A stretch of DNA of 64,000 nucleotides from an uncultured Paracoccaceae bacterium (GTDB lineage Bacteria > Pseudomonadota > Alphaproteobacteria > Rhodobacterales > Rhodobacteraceae). Shown piece after piece: positions 45,425-53,770 of the stretch. The stretch lies in assembly GCA_947503775.1 (NCBI GenBank), contig CANNFE010000003.1, positions 226,501 through 290,500 on the forward strand, in the 5' to 3' direction. Every line of letters begins with the position of its first letter. The first letter of the stretch is position 1. The notes under the pieces are model-generated. The model saw only the letters and a list, made by a program, of their open reading frames with translations, was not told the origin of the DNA and searched no databases. Made by a program: the position numbers and the translations under genes.

Positions 45425-46071
45425 GATCTGAGCGCAGTGATGTCCGTCGCCGGGATCGCGGCGCCGCCGGCGAGAATGGCGACATTCGTGCCGTTTTCGA
45501 CGCGCACTTCGGTCACACGAGCATAATGGGCGACGAGATCGCGTTGGACGATTTCACCGTCAAGCACGCTTTCGACGCGGAATGTATAGCTTCCCGTTGG
45601 CAAAGGCGCGCCGGAGGCGCTTCGCCCGACCCAGTCGACCGGGCCGGATCCTGCGGGGAGCGGCTCGCGCGCGACTTCGGTGCCGGTTTCGTCATAGACG
45701 ACGAGGGCGCTGCTGTCGGCGCGGGCAATCGGCTCGGGCAGAAGGGTCAGGGGCGCGCCGTCAAAGAAGGCGGGCGCCGTCGTGCGCGCCTCCATCCCGA
45801 CCCAACCGGCCATCTGACCAAGGCCGGTTACCTGGGATTGCTGGGTCAGAAGCGTCAGAAGATCGTTTGTCAGGACCTGCTGCTCGACCGATGAAAACTG
45901 TGCAAGTTGTGCTGCATAGTCATCCGAATCGACCGGATCCGACGGATCCTGGTTTTCGAGCTGGGCGGTGAGAAGGTTCAAGAAGGTTTCGAAATCCGAG
46001 CTGATGACGGATCTGGCGGTCGGCTGTGCCGCCGGGGGGCTTGGCGCAGAGAGGTCGTTCTGGATGTCCAT
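45421..46071 (-). CDS. flgD: flagellar hook capping protein FlgD
   Basis: Scaffold capping the growing hook, 216 aa. FETFLNLLTAQLENQDPSDPVDSDDYAAQLAQFSSVEQQ (about 28-66) is the FlgD signature, followed by the FlgD Tudor/FnIII-like region with LPTGSYTFRVESVLDGEIV. 15 bases after fliK on the same strand. Confidence 0.95.
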   Translation of the reverse strand: MDIQNDLSAPSPPAAQPTARSVISSDFETFLNLLTAQLENQDPSDPVDSDDYAAQLAQFSSVEQQVLTNDLLTLLTQQSQVTGLGQMAGWVGMEARTTAPAFFDGAPLTLLPEPIARADSSALVVYDETGTEVAREPLPAGSGPVDWVGRSASGAPLPTGSYTFRVESVLDGEIVQRDLVAHYARVTEVRVENGTNVAILAGGAAIPATDITALRS

Positions 46072-46086
46072 AGTCTGTCCTTGTGA

Positions 46087-47469
46087 TTAGAGGCGCAGGT
46101 CGAGCCGGTCAGGGAGGATGTACTGCTTGGGCGGCGCGACCGTCAGCGACGGCGCGGGATCGGCATCAAGCGATGCCTCGTCTGCTGCGTCTTCGTCATG
46201 TCCCGATTGGGACGGCTGATCCCGAAACTGAAGATCGAGACCGTCATACCCCATTTGCGCGAAGTCAGAGAGAAGCATGTCGGCATTGCGCCTTAGCAGA
46301 TCCAGCGTCTCGGCCCGGTCGGCCGCCACGATCATGAGAGCCCGGCCGTCTTGCTGGGTCAGCTGCAGGCGAACCTGGCCAAGCTCTTCCGGAGAAAGAG
46401 TGATTTCGATCTGACCGGCGGCCGAGGATGTAAGAGAGGCCGAGATCTGTTGGATGACAGCACGCGGGTCCACCTGCATCGGCTGGACGGCCCGCGCGGT
46501 GAGTTCGATCGATGCGCGATGAATCGTGGTCGCACGCTCCGTCCCGCTTCCCTCATTGCTTGACTTCGGCTCGTCTGGCTGGACCTCGCCCGGATTGCCC
46601 AGCATCAATGCGGCAGGTTCTGTCAGTTGCGTCGCCGGCTCCATCGGTGCCGAGGTTGGTCTGTCGAAGGCGCCAGGCGCAGGCGGCATTTGTGTAATCG
46701 CCGGAGGCTGCGGTTTTTGACCATGCTCCAAGGCACGGGATAGGCCTTGGGACGATTTCTCTTTTTTCGGCGTGATTGCATTGACCAGCTTAGCGTTATC
46801 GGCTGGTTCGGGTCGCATGATAGGGGTCTCGGGCGTGGGTTTTATCGGAGGATCCTTCGCTTCTGCTTGGGCGTATTGCGGGGCGGGCTGACCCTCTGCT
46901 TGCGGGACGGTAAAGAGCGTTCTGGGGCGTGCGGGTAGGATCGCTACGGTGGCTTTCGGGTCGTTGGATTGACCGGTCTCCACTCCGCTGCTGTACTGAG
47001 GCCGAGGCGTGGTCTCTTTGGGCCCCTCAGATCTCTCGCTGATCTGAGGAGTTGACGACGCGTTAACTAGAATCGCTTTGGTGTCACGCCCTTCAGTAGA
47101 TGTGGCCTGCGTGGTCTGGGGATTTATGTCGCGAACAGGATCGATTTGGGCATCGGCCGGAATCACGCGACGGTCATATTCGATCGGTTCCTCGATCGCC
47201 GCGTCGATCTTCGGCAGAATTTGAGTATCGGTGCTCTCTTTATCTTGCGCAGGTCTGGGCGCATTCTCTAAAGTACCAAGACGCTCCGGGTTTGATCCTA
47301 TTTTTATCTCTTCATTTTTATTATATTGGATTTTATTTAAATCCACCTTCGATACATTAAAGACGTCCTGAAAAGTCTCGAAATCCTTCTCATTCTTCAT
47401 CTCCGAAAGCTGGGGAGTGACAAAAGACAGGTGTCGCGTCATACTTTCATGTGTTGGGTAATCGTACAT
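46087..47469 (-). CDS. fliK: flagellar hook-length control protein FliK
   Basis: Measures hook length and switches export specificity. About 460 aa from ATG 47469. The middle is Pro/Ala/Gln/Thr-rich and low in complexity, as in all FliK. The C-terminal Flg_hook domain is clear: IEITLSPEELGQVRLQLTQQDGRALMIVAADRAETLDLLRRNADMLLSDFAQMGYDGLDLQF. The first ~65 codons are visibly AT-rich. Start uncertain, with another ATG at 47511. Confidence 0.9.
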   Translation of the reverse strand: MYDYPTHESMTRHLSFVTPQLSEMKNEKDFETFQDVFNVSKVDLNKIQYNKNEEIKIGSNPERLGTLENAPRPAQDKESTDTQILPKIDAAIEEPIEYDRRVIPADAQIDPVRDINPQTTQATSTEGRDTKAILVNASSTPQISERSEGPKETTPRPQYSSGVETGQSNDPKATVAILPARPRTLFTVPQAEGQPAPQYAQAEAKDPPIKPTPETPIMRPEPADNAKLVNAITPKKEKSSQGLSRALEHGQKPQPPAITQMPPAPGAFDRPTSAPMEPATQLTEPAALMLGNPGEVQPDEPKSSNEGSGTERATTIHRASIELTARAVQPMQVDPRAVIQQISASLTSSAAGQIEITLSPEELGQVRLQLTQQDGRALMIVAADRAETLDLLRRNADMLLSDFAQMGYDGLDLQFRDQPSQSGHDEDAADEASLDADPAPSLTVAPPKQYILPDRLDLRL

Positions 47470-47568
47470 CTTTAACCTATACAGATTCCATAGTCGACGA
47501 TTAGAGCACAAAAGCTTACGATTTCTTTACTTCCAACAACCATTCTCAGCTTTGACGCAGGAGTGTGA

Positions 47569-47844
47569 ATGATGGAAATGAGAGCGGTCGACCCGTACCC
47601 TCCCCAACGACAAGATGCTGGGCTGCGTGCTGCAGCCCACAGTCTTGAGGCAAACTTTCTGGCGGAGATGCTGAAATCGGCCGATTTTGGCTCTTCTCCA
47701 ACCAGCTTTGGCGGAGGGATCGGCGAGGAGCAGTTCACGTCGTTTCTCATCGAGGAACAAGCTAAGCTGATCGTCGAAGCAGGCGGACTCGGCCTGTCCG
47801 AGCAGATATTCGACGCTCTAGTCAGGAAAAATGATGCGCAGTAA
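47569..47844 (+). CDS. rod-binding (FlgJ N-terminal/CheL-like) flagellar protein
   Basis: 91 aa. LRAAAHSLEANFLAEMLKSADF and GGGIGEEQFTSFLIEEQAKLIVEAGGLGLSEQIFDAL match the FlgJ rod-binding domain without the muramidase half; in alphaproteobacteria such proteins are called CheL. It would help the rod cross the periplasm. AGGAG precedes the start. The end overlaps the next gene by 14 bases. Confidence 0.85.
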   Translation: MMEMRAVDPYPPQRQDAGLRAAAHSLEANFLAEMLKSADFGSSPTSFGGGIGEEQFTSFLIEEQAKLIVEAGGLGLSEQIFDALVRKNDAQ

Positions 47845-48178
47845 GGGGTCGATCTCCAAACTGGAAGCGCTTCTTGAAGCTGAGCGGAACCTCCTTCTGT
47901 CCGGTCAATTCGAGGGCCTAGAAAGCGTATCGGATCATCTTGAGAGTGCGTTGAGATCCCTGCAGGATCGACCACTGCCTCAGAGGGATGTCGAACGATT
48001 GCGCAACTTGGCGCAGCGCAATCAAATCCTGATATCAGCAGCGCTTGAAGGGTTGCGAGATGCACAAGCAAGAGTCAGGCAACTCAAGAAGGTCTCAGGT
48101 ACTTTTTCGACGTACGACCAGATTGGACAGCGTATCGACATTCGTATGAATGAGGCGCAGCTCGAGAGAAAGTTTTAA
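47831..48178 (+). CDS. FlgN-like flagellar export chaperone (putative)
   Basis: 115 aa, mostly helical with heptad-like leucines: ISKLEALLEAERNLLLSGQFEGLESVSDHLESAL followed by LRNLAQRNQILISAALEGLRDAQARVRQL. Size, helical make-up and place before flagellin suggest FlgN, the chaperone of hook-filament junction proteins. Sequence similarity alone is weak. Confidence 0.65.
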   Translation: MMRSKGSISKLEALLEAERNLLLSGQFEGLESVSDHLESALRSLQDRPLPQRDVERLRNLAQRNQILISAALEGLRDAQARVRQLKKVSGTFSTYDQIGQRIDIRMNEAQLERKF

Positions 48179-48365
48179 ATTTTCTATATTTTCCGATATT
48201 ACTAGATACAGCATAACTTTTTGTTAGGAATGCTGCTGCAAGATAGCAGCGTTAAAGAAAAACAGCTTTCTAAAATAGACAGCTTTCTAACGTCAGAATG
48301 ACATGGCGATCCAAATGGATCAATGAAACCTGCAGCGCAAAGCCGTTGCAAGACAGGAGCTTGGC
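48179..48365 (+). promoter_or_regulatory. flagellin leader and promoter region with direct repeat
   Basis: AT-rich stretch upstream of fliC. ACAGCTTTCTAA occurs twice (48262-48273 and 48279-48290) at a 17-base spacing. I could not fit a convincing sigma-28, sigma-54 or CtrA site. A long 5' leader would fit translational control by FlbT. Confidence 0.5.
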
Positions 48366-49916
48366 ATGTCCAGCATTTTGACGAACAACAGCGCTATGGT
48401 TGCGCTTCAAACCTTAAAGTCAATCAACAGCGACCTTTCGAAAACACAATCCATGATTTCGACCGGTAAGGAAGTGGGGTCGGCGAGGGATAACGCCTCG
48501 GTCTGGGCGATTTCCAAGGTTATGGAGGCTGACGTCAAGGGCTTTCAGAACATCTCGGACAGCCTTTCGCTTGGCCAGTCCACCATTGCCGTTGCCCGGA
48601 ATGCCTCCGAGACGATCACTGATCTTCTTACCGATATCAAAGGCAAGGTAGTCGCCTCGCAGCAGTCGAATGTCGATCGCGATAAAATCCAGACAGACAT
48701 CGAGGCGCTGACCGGCCAGATCAAGTCGGTCCTGAGCGCGGCGCAGTTCAATGGTCAGAATCTGGTAAATAACTTCGATGAGGCGAGCATTCTGTCCTCT
48801 CTCGACCGTGACAGTGATGGCACTGTCACAGCGGCTTCAATCTCGTTCACGGGGCAAAACCTGACAACGGATGCCGGAACACTCGAAACGGCAAACGCGA
48901 TCAATCGCATCGGAAGCGTGGATGATGCGGGAACTTACACTATCGGCGCAGGCGCGACTTTGGCGAACACAGCGAACACCGCAACGGTGACGCTCGCGAC
49001 AGCTTTGGCTGACGGTGATACGCTGACTATCAATGTCGGAGATCAGCAGTTCACCTATACCAACAATGACTTCAACGGTGATGGTTCCGCGATGGCAATC
49101 GCCGATCTTGAAGACGTTGTTGCTGCAGGTCTTGGAAGTCTTGGTCTCGAAGATGTGTCGACGGCTGTGACGGCTGCGGGTGAAATCACTTTGAGCTCGA
49201 CGAATGCGTTTGAGTCCTTTGCGATTTCCGGAAGCTCCCCGACTACGACGGTGACCGTCGCCGGTGACGGTGCCGGTAGCGATACCCTGATCGCACGCGC
49301 TGAGACGATTTCGCTCGGCGGACAGAATGGCGGCTCGGTCAATGAAGGAGACGGATTCCAGATCGCGCTTGGTGGTAACACGTTCAATTACGTGGCGAAG
49401 GCTGGAGATACGCTCAATGACGTGGCCAGCGGGCTAAAGCGCGTGATCGACGCAGGCGGGGTCGCTGGCATCTCTGTCAAGGTCAATACCGTTGACGATC
49501 CCGTTCTTTCCGCGCCCACGATCCAGATCGACAACAGCGAAGCCTCCAATGTGACGCTGACCGTTGACGACGGATCGGGTGGTGTCGCATCGGGTGGCCT
49601 TATCGGGCTTGACGGCATCGATGTTACGACAGCCGATGGTGCCGAGAACGCACTGGCGAATGTTGAAGGGTTGATCCAGACCGCAATCAATGCCGCTGCT
49701 GAATTCGGTTCTGTTCAGGGGCGCATCGACTCTCAAAGCGAGTTCATCAGCAATCTGACAGACAGTTTGAAGTCGGGGATTGGATCGCTTGTGGATGCCG
49801 ATATGGAAGCGGCATCCGCACGGTTGCAGGCTCTTCAGGTTCAGCAGCAGTTGGGGATCCAGTCCCTGTCGATTGCCAACCAGGCACCGCAGTCGATCCT
49901 GTCTCTCTTCCGCTGA
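48366..49916 (+). CDS. fliC: flagellin
   Basis: Filament subunit, 516 aa. N-terminal D0/D1 SSILTNNSAMVALQTLKSINSDLSKTQSMISTGKEVGSARDNASVWAIS, and the C-terminal mirror AINAAAEFGSVQGRIDSQSEFISNLTDSLKSGIGSLVDADMEAASARLQALQVQQQLGIQSLSIANQAPQSILSLFR are complete. The middle (about 140-430) is an extended, Ala/Gly/Thr/Asp-rich surface domain. Only one flagellin gene in the window. Confidence 0.97.
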   Translation: MSSILTNNSAMVALQTLKSINSDLSKTQSMISTGKEVGSARDNASVWAISKVMEADVKGFQNISDSLSLGQSTIAVARNASETITDLLTDIKGKVVASQQSNVDRDKIQTDIEALTGQIKSVLSAAQFNGQNLVNNFDEASILSSLDRDSDGTVTAASISFTGQNLTTDAGTLETANAINRIGSVDDAGTYTIGAGATLANTANTATVTLATALADGDTLTINVGDQQFTYTNNDFNGDGSAMAIADLEDVVAAGLGSLGLEDVSTAVTAAGEITLSSTNAFESFAISGSSPTTTVTVAGDGAGSDTLIARAETISLGGQNGGSVNEGDGFQIALGGNTFNYVAKAGDTLNDVASGLKRVIDAGGVAGISVKVNTVDDPVLSAPTIQIDNSEASNVTLTVDDGSGGVASGGLIGLDGIDVTTADGAENALANVEGLIQTAINAAAEFGSVQGRIDSQSEFISNLTDSLKSGIGSLVDADMEAASARLQALQVQQQLGIQSLSIANQAPQSILSLFR

Positions 49917-49923
49917 CGAATTT

Positions 49924-49953
49924 GAGGGAGCTTCTTACTGAAGCTCCCTCTTT
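49924..49953 (+). terminator. flagellin terminator
   Basis: Perfect 11-base stem GAGGGAGCTTC/GAAGCTCCCTC, loop TTACT, then TTT. It lies 7 bases after the stop. Confidence 0.93.
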
Positions 49954-49991
49954 CTGGCATCCTTGCCGCTACTTTATTTCGAGGTTTCAGA

Positions 49992-50369
49992 ATGAATGCT
50001 CACGACTTGGCTCTTAAAGCCTATGGCGCACCTGGCGGTCCTGCACGATCGCCTCGAGGCACAGAACATGCCGCGTTCAGCAAGATTACACAGCGCATTT
50101 GCGCTGCGCGCGATGCCGATCCATTCAATTTCTCCGCTCTTGCCGAAGCACTCTATGACAATCAAAAACTATGGACCCTCGTGGCGATGGACGTTGCGGA
50201 TGATGGGAATGGGTTATCTGCCGAGCTAAGAGGTCGGCTTTTCTATCTGGCACAGTTTTCGGCGCATCAAACAAAGCTGGTTCTGCTGCGGCAAGCGCCT
50301 GTCGATCCGCTGATTGAGGTCAATACAGCCATCATGCGCGGCCTTAGGCCAATGCGGACGGCGGCGTAA
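49992..50369 (+). CDS. flaF: flagellar biosynthesis regulator FlaF
   Basis: 125 aa. MNAHDLALKAYG and LAEALYDNQKLWTLVAMDVADDGNGLSAELRGRLFYLAQFSAHQT are the FlaF family blocks. In alphaproteobacteria FlaF is needed for flagellin secretion or stability and acts opposite FlbT. Joined to flbT as TAATG. Confidence 0.93.
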   Translation: MNAHDLALKAYGAPGGPARSPRGTEHAAFSKITQRICAARDADPFNFSALAEALYDNQKLWTLVAMDVADDGNGLSAELRGRLFYLAQFSAHQTKLVLLRQAPVDPLIEVNTAIMRGLRPMRTAA

Positions 50370-50773
50370 TGGCCGGGCTTGTCCTGAAACTCACGCCGAA
50401 TGAACGGCTGCTTATCAATGGTGCCGTGCTCGAGAACGGCGATCGTCGCAGCAAAATCAGAATCATGACCCCAGATGCCAGGATTTTGCGGCTGAAGGAT
50501 GCCATACACCCCGACGAGGCAAAGACACCGGTGACGCGCCTTTGTTACCGTCTTCAGCTTGTTTTGTCGGGTGATCTAGCGGAGGCGGAGGCGCGCGAGG
50601 AAATCCTTGAAGGTATCGAAACCCTAAGCCGTATTCTGACGGATCCCGATAGCAAAGGATACCTGGACGGGGCGACCCGGGCAGTTCTGGAACAAAACCC
50701 GTATCGGGCTTTGAAAGCGCTTCGATCACTTGTCCCGCGAGAGCTTCGTCTTCTTCAAGGACCGGCCGTCTGA
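50369..50773 (+). CDS. flbT: flagellin translational regulator FlbT
   Basis: 134 aa. LVLKLTPNERLLINGAVLENGDRRSKIRI and ILRLKDAI are typical. In Caulobacter FlbT binds the flagellin mRNA leader and represses translation until hook assembly is complete. TGATG joint with the next gene. Confidence 0.94.
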   Translation: MAGLVLKLTPNERLLINGAVLENGDRRSKIRIMTPDARILRLKDAIHPDEAKTPVTRLCYRLQLVLSGDLAEAEAREEILEGIETLSRILTDPDSKGYLDGATRAVLEQNPYRALKALRSLVPRELRLLQGPAV

Positions 50774-51555
50774 TGTTTCAGCCGGTTCTTCCGATCCAGG
50801 GCTACAGTGGATGGCAGTTCCTGCAGCGGACGCTGGAGGATCAGCAGACAGCCTTTCGCGCCTCTCCCGCGGTCACGCGACTGACCGAGGCATTCGATCA
50901 AAAAATCGGATCAGTTCTAACAGCGGAACAGTTGGTTGGGGATCGCGAATTGCTTCAGGTCGCCTTGGGCGCATTCGGCTTGGACGAGGATATCGGAAAT
51001 ACGTTCTTCATACGACGCGTTCTTGAAGACGGGACCACAAGCCCGAATGCTCTTGCCAATCGGCTAAGCGACACGCGGTATCGTGACTTTTCGGATGCTT
51101 TTGGTCTAGGGCCAAACCAAGTGCCAAAAACGATAGAGCCCGATTTCTCTGCAGAACTGATCGCCCGCTATGAAGCGCAGCAGTTTGAACGCGCGGTAGG
51201 TGAGCAAAACGAGGATTTCCGTCTGTCATTGAATGCTGAGCCAGCTATTGGTGAAATTCTGGACCGGACTGACGATCCAGATGCGCAGTGGTTTCTGGTG
51301 ATGGGAAACCCTCCGCTTCGGAAGGTTATTGAGGTCGCGTTTGGTCTGCCGAGTTCGTTCGCTCAGATCGATCTGGACCAGCAGTTGGATGTTCTAAAGG
51401 ACCGCAGTCGATCCATTTTTGGATCGCCCGATCTTGGAGCGGTCGCCGAGGAGGGACAGACGGAGAAGCTGATCCGTCTTTACCTTCTTCGAAGCGAGGC
51501 TGAGGCAGCCATCCTACCCGCGGGCAGTATTGCTCTCTCTCTTTTACAGAGCTGA
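50773..51555 (+). CDS. DUF1217 flagellar-cluster protein
   Basis: 260 aa. GYSGWQFLQRTLEDQQTAFRASPAVTRLTEAF and VLTAEQLVGDRELLQVALGAFGLDEDIGNTFFIRRVLEDGT match DUF1217, found almost only beside flagellar genes of alphaproteobacteria. The fold is mostly helical, with no signal or membrane segment. Exact role unknown. Last gene of the flaF-flbT unit. Confidence 0.85.
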   Translation: MFQPVLPIQGYSGWQFLQRTLEDQQTAFRASPAVTRLTEAFDQKIGSVLTAEQLVGDRELLQVALGAFGLDEDIGNTFFIRRVLEDGTTSPNALANRLSDTRYRDFSDAFGLGPNQVPKTIEPDFSAELIARYEAQQFERAVGEQNEDFRLSLNAEPAIGEILDRTDDPDAQWFLVMGNPPLRKVIEVAFGLPSSFAQIDLDQQLDVLKDRSRSIFGSPDLGAVAEEGQTEKLIRLYLLRSEAEAAILPAGSIALSLLQS

Positions 51556-51566
51556 CTTTTTGCCAG

Positions 51567-51742
51567 CCGGTAGTGCAGGCAGCAAAGGCTATGGCTTAGA
51601 GCCAGCCTTCCGCTGTTCAGATGTAGGTGAAGTCGGCAACCCACTTCTGTTTGCACCACCGAATACTGCCTCCGGATAGCATGGTGGATGTCTTTCACAG
51701 ACTTCCCCCGTCGCTCTTTCGTGGTCCGGGTCTCTGGCTCAT
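51567..51742 (-). pseudogene. IS3-family transposase remnant (orfA start fused to orfB piece)
   Basis: On the minus strand ATG 51742 begins MSQRPGPRKS, then a frameshift leads to VKDIHHAIRRQYS, both like the N-terminus of IS3-group OrfA. An internal deletion then joins KQKWVADFTYI and TAEGWL, the region of the first catalytic Asp in OrfB, with the expected Trp and Tyr codons turned to stops. The element is dead: frameshifts, two stops and most of both frames missing. The leader up to about 51820 also looks IS-derived. Confidence 0.7.
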
Positions 51743-51829
51743 CTCAGTTCCTTGGTGGTTACGATGGGCCAAAAGCCCTCCCTTATCAAATCGACCTAAA
51801 CTGTCTCGTTGATGCTGACGTTAGACAGG

Positions 51830-52440
51830 CCGGTGTGTGCATGCCCGGAATTGGTTGCGGCAGCTGGTCTTTCGGAAAGATCGTCAGCACTCGCTCCTGA
51901 TCGGGATATTTCAACTATAAAGTGGCTTTCCATAAAGCATTGCTCAACGGGATGTAGTTTCCTGCGCCCGAAGTTGGAATTAATGGGCCAGCAGTGATGT
52001 CAGATCCTCGCCCTAGACACCTGCTCGGTATAAGGAAGCGGAGTGGGGAAGAAGATGATCTCATGGGCTCAGCATTGATGCGGGCTAGTGTATTTGGTGG
52101 TATTGCATCATTTATTCAGCGCTTGCGGTGATCGTTCGGAAGCTTGGGCTTTGGGTCCGATTGCACCGACCCGGCCGAATGAGGCCTACTTTATGCGAGG
52201 CGGTGCGATTCAGGGTTAACCCGATCCGAGCCGGGTTCTGCCGAATTCTGACCCGGTTGACGGCGGAAAGACTGGGCGAGAGGCGTCTTGCCCTGCTCGA
52301 GATCGATAGTGAGACCGCGCTCGTCTTAAGGCTGAAGATCCATGCCGCCCGCCCCTCGGGATCGCCCTCTGGGGCCAGCCGCAAGACCGCGGCCTGAACC
52401 ACCGCCAATGCGGCTGATGGCATGGCGGCAGGCTAGTTCC
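51830..52440. other. gene-poor stretch between IS remnant and dps
   Basis: About 600 bases with no frame I can support. Short frames occur on both strands around 52112-52423 but match nothing I know. Composition changes from mixed (51830-52120) to G+C-rich (52300 onward). Probably debris left by insertion and deletion. Confidence 0.5.
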
Positions 52441-52460
52441 AGAACGCGCGACCGATTGGT

Positions 52461-52943
52461 TTAGCTTTTGGCGCCGTGGGCGCCGATGAACCAAGCGTCC
52501 TTGTCAATGGCGCGGCTTACCTCGGTGAAAAGATCGGCGGTATCCTCGTCGCCCGCCTCGCCTGCCTCGTCCATCGCTTTGCGGATCTTTTCGCCCAGAT
52601 CCATGAAGCGGGTCTTGAGCGCATCGACATGGCCCTGAAGGTCCTGCAATTCAACCGGGTAGGCCTCGAGCGTCGTTTCCTTGGCGGCGACATCGACCGT
52701 GCCGCGAGCGTGACCTCCGAGGATCACGGCGCGCTCCGCCATCAGATCGACATGTTCGCGCAGGCGGTCGGCGACCTCATCGAGCAATTCGTGAAAGCCA
52801 ATGAAACCGGGGCCTTTGACGTTCCAGTGAGCCTGTTTGACGGCAAGTGTCAGATCGATGGCGTCGGCGAGCCGGGCGTTCAAAAGCGCAGCCATCTTTG
52901 TGCGGATCTGGGCGTCGAGCCCTTCGACGAAAGCTTCGGGCAT
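52461..52943 (-). CDS. dps: Dps-family ferritin-like DNA-protection protein
   Basis: 160 aa dodecameric mini-ferritin that oxidises and stores iron and protects DNA. The ferroxidase residues are in KQAHWNVKGPGFIGFHELLDEVADRLREHVDLMAERAVILGG: His, then Asp/Glu. Start ATG 52943 after AAAGGAGA. Monocistronic, convergent toward the gene-poor region. Confidence 0.94.
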   Translation of the reverse strand: MPEAFVEGLDAQIRTKMAALLNARLADAIDLTLAVKQAHWNVKGPGFIGFHELLDEVADRLREHVDLMAERAVILGGHARGTVDVAAKETTLEAYPVELQDLQGHVDALKTRFMDLGEKIRKAMDEAGEAGDEDTADLFTEVSRAIDKDAWFIGAHGAKS

Positions 52944-53041
52944 CGGATGTCTCCTTTTCATAACTGCTGGCAAGGGCCTCGCGGTCAGGGGAGCGGGCGC
53001 CTTGCCGAGAGAGAACAACGGCGGCCGAAGAGAGTTTCACG

Positions 53042-53770
53042 CTAGCCCGATGTTTTTGCCGCTTCGTCGAGCGGACGCCGCCGTCCGAGATAGGCTGAAA
53101 GGTAAGGCGGCGGATCCTCTAGCAGTGCGGCGGTCGGGATGGGCGGCGCGGCGCGACAATCGCTGACCACGATGGTGTGCCCGGCGAGGCGCAGGGCATC
53201 CCCCGGATCATGCGTGACCATGAGAACAGTTGCGCCCGAAGCGTCCGCTCCTTCGGCCACGAGATCCAGCATCTCGTCCTTGAGCGCGGGGCCAAGTGCC
53301 GAGAAAGGTTCGTCGAGAAGTAGGATGGGCTTGGCCTGGATCAGAAGACGGGCCAGGGCAGCGCGGCTTTGCTGGCCCCCCGACAAGGCTGCGGGCTTGC
53401 GGTCCTCGAAGCCGGAGAGGCCCACGCGGTCAAGCGCTTCGGTCACGGTGCGTTGTTCGTCCGGGGTCAGGCGTCCTTTTGTCCTCAGGCCGAGCGCCAC
53501 GTTCCGCGCGATGGTCAGATGCGGAAAGAGGTTGTTGTCCTGAAAGAGAACAGCGACGGGGCGGTCCCCGGGGCGCGCGCCATCGATCCTTTGATCCTTC
53601 CAGAGCAGGCGTCCCTGATGCGGCGTAAAGCCCGCGATGACGCCAAGGAGGGTGGATTTGCCCGCGCCCGAGGGGCCGATGACTGCCACCCGATCCCCCT
53701 GCGGGATCGTCAGATCGGCAGCGAGATGGAAGCCCCCGAGATCGACGGTGATCCCGTCAAGTGTCAGCAT
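53042..53770 (-). CDS. thiQ: thiamine ABC transporter ATP-binding protein
   Basis: 242 aa ATPase of the ThiBPQ importer. Walker A GPSGAGKST, Q-loop LFQDNNLFPHLT, signature LSGGQQSRAALAR, Walker B ILLLDEPFSALGP and H-loop VTHD are complete. It overlaps thiP by 14 bases and is the last gene of the riboswitch-controlled operon. Confidence 0.94.
   Translation of the reverse strand: MLTLDGITVDLGGFHLAADLTIPQGDRVAVIGPSGAGKSTLLGVIAGFTPHQGRLLWKDQRIDGARPGDRPVAVLFQDNNLFPHLTIARNVALGLRTKGRLTPDEQRTVTEALDRVGLSGFEDRKPAALSGGQQSRAALARLLIQAKPILLLDEPFSALGPALKDEMLDLVAEGADASGATVLMVTHDPGDALRLAGHTIVVSDCRAAPPIPTAALLEDPPPYLSAYLGRRRPLDEAAKTSG

Noticed and set aside
48179-48365. CtrA (TTAA-N7-TTAA), sigma-28 or sigma-54 promoter before flagellin.
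   Set aside because: No stretch fits with correct spacing; only the direct repeat was kept.
52112-52423. Short frames on both strands as genes.
   Set aside because: No ribosome site, no motif, overlapping each other; treated as debris.
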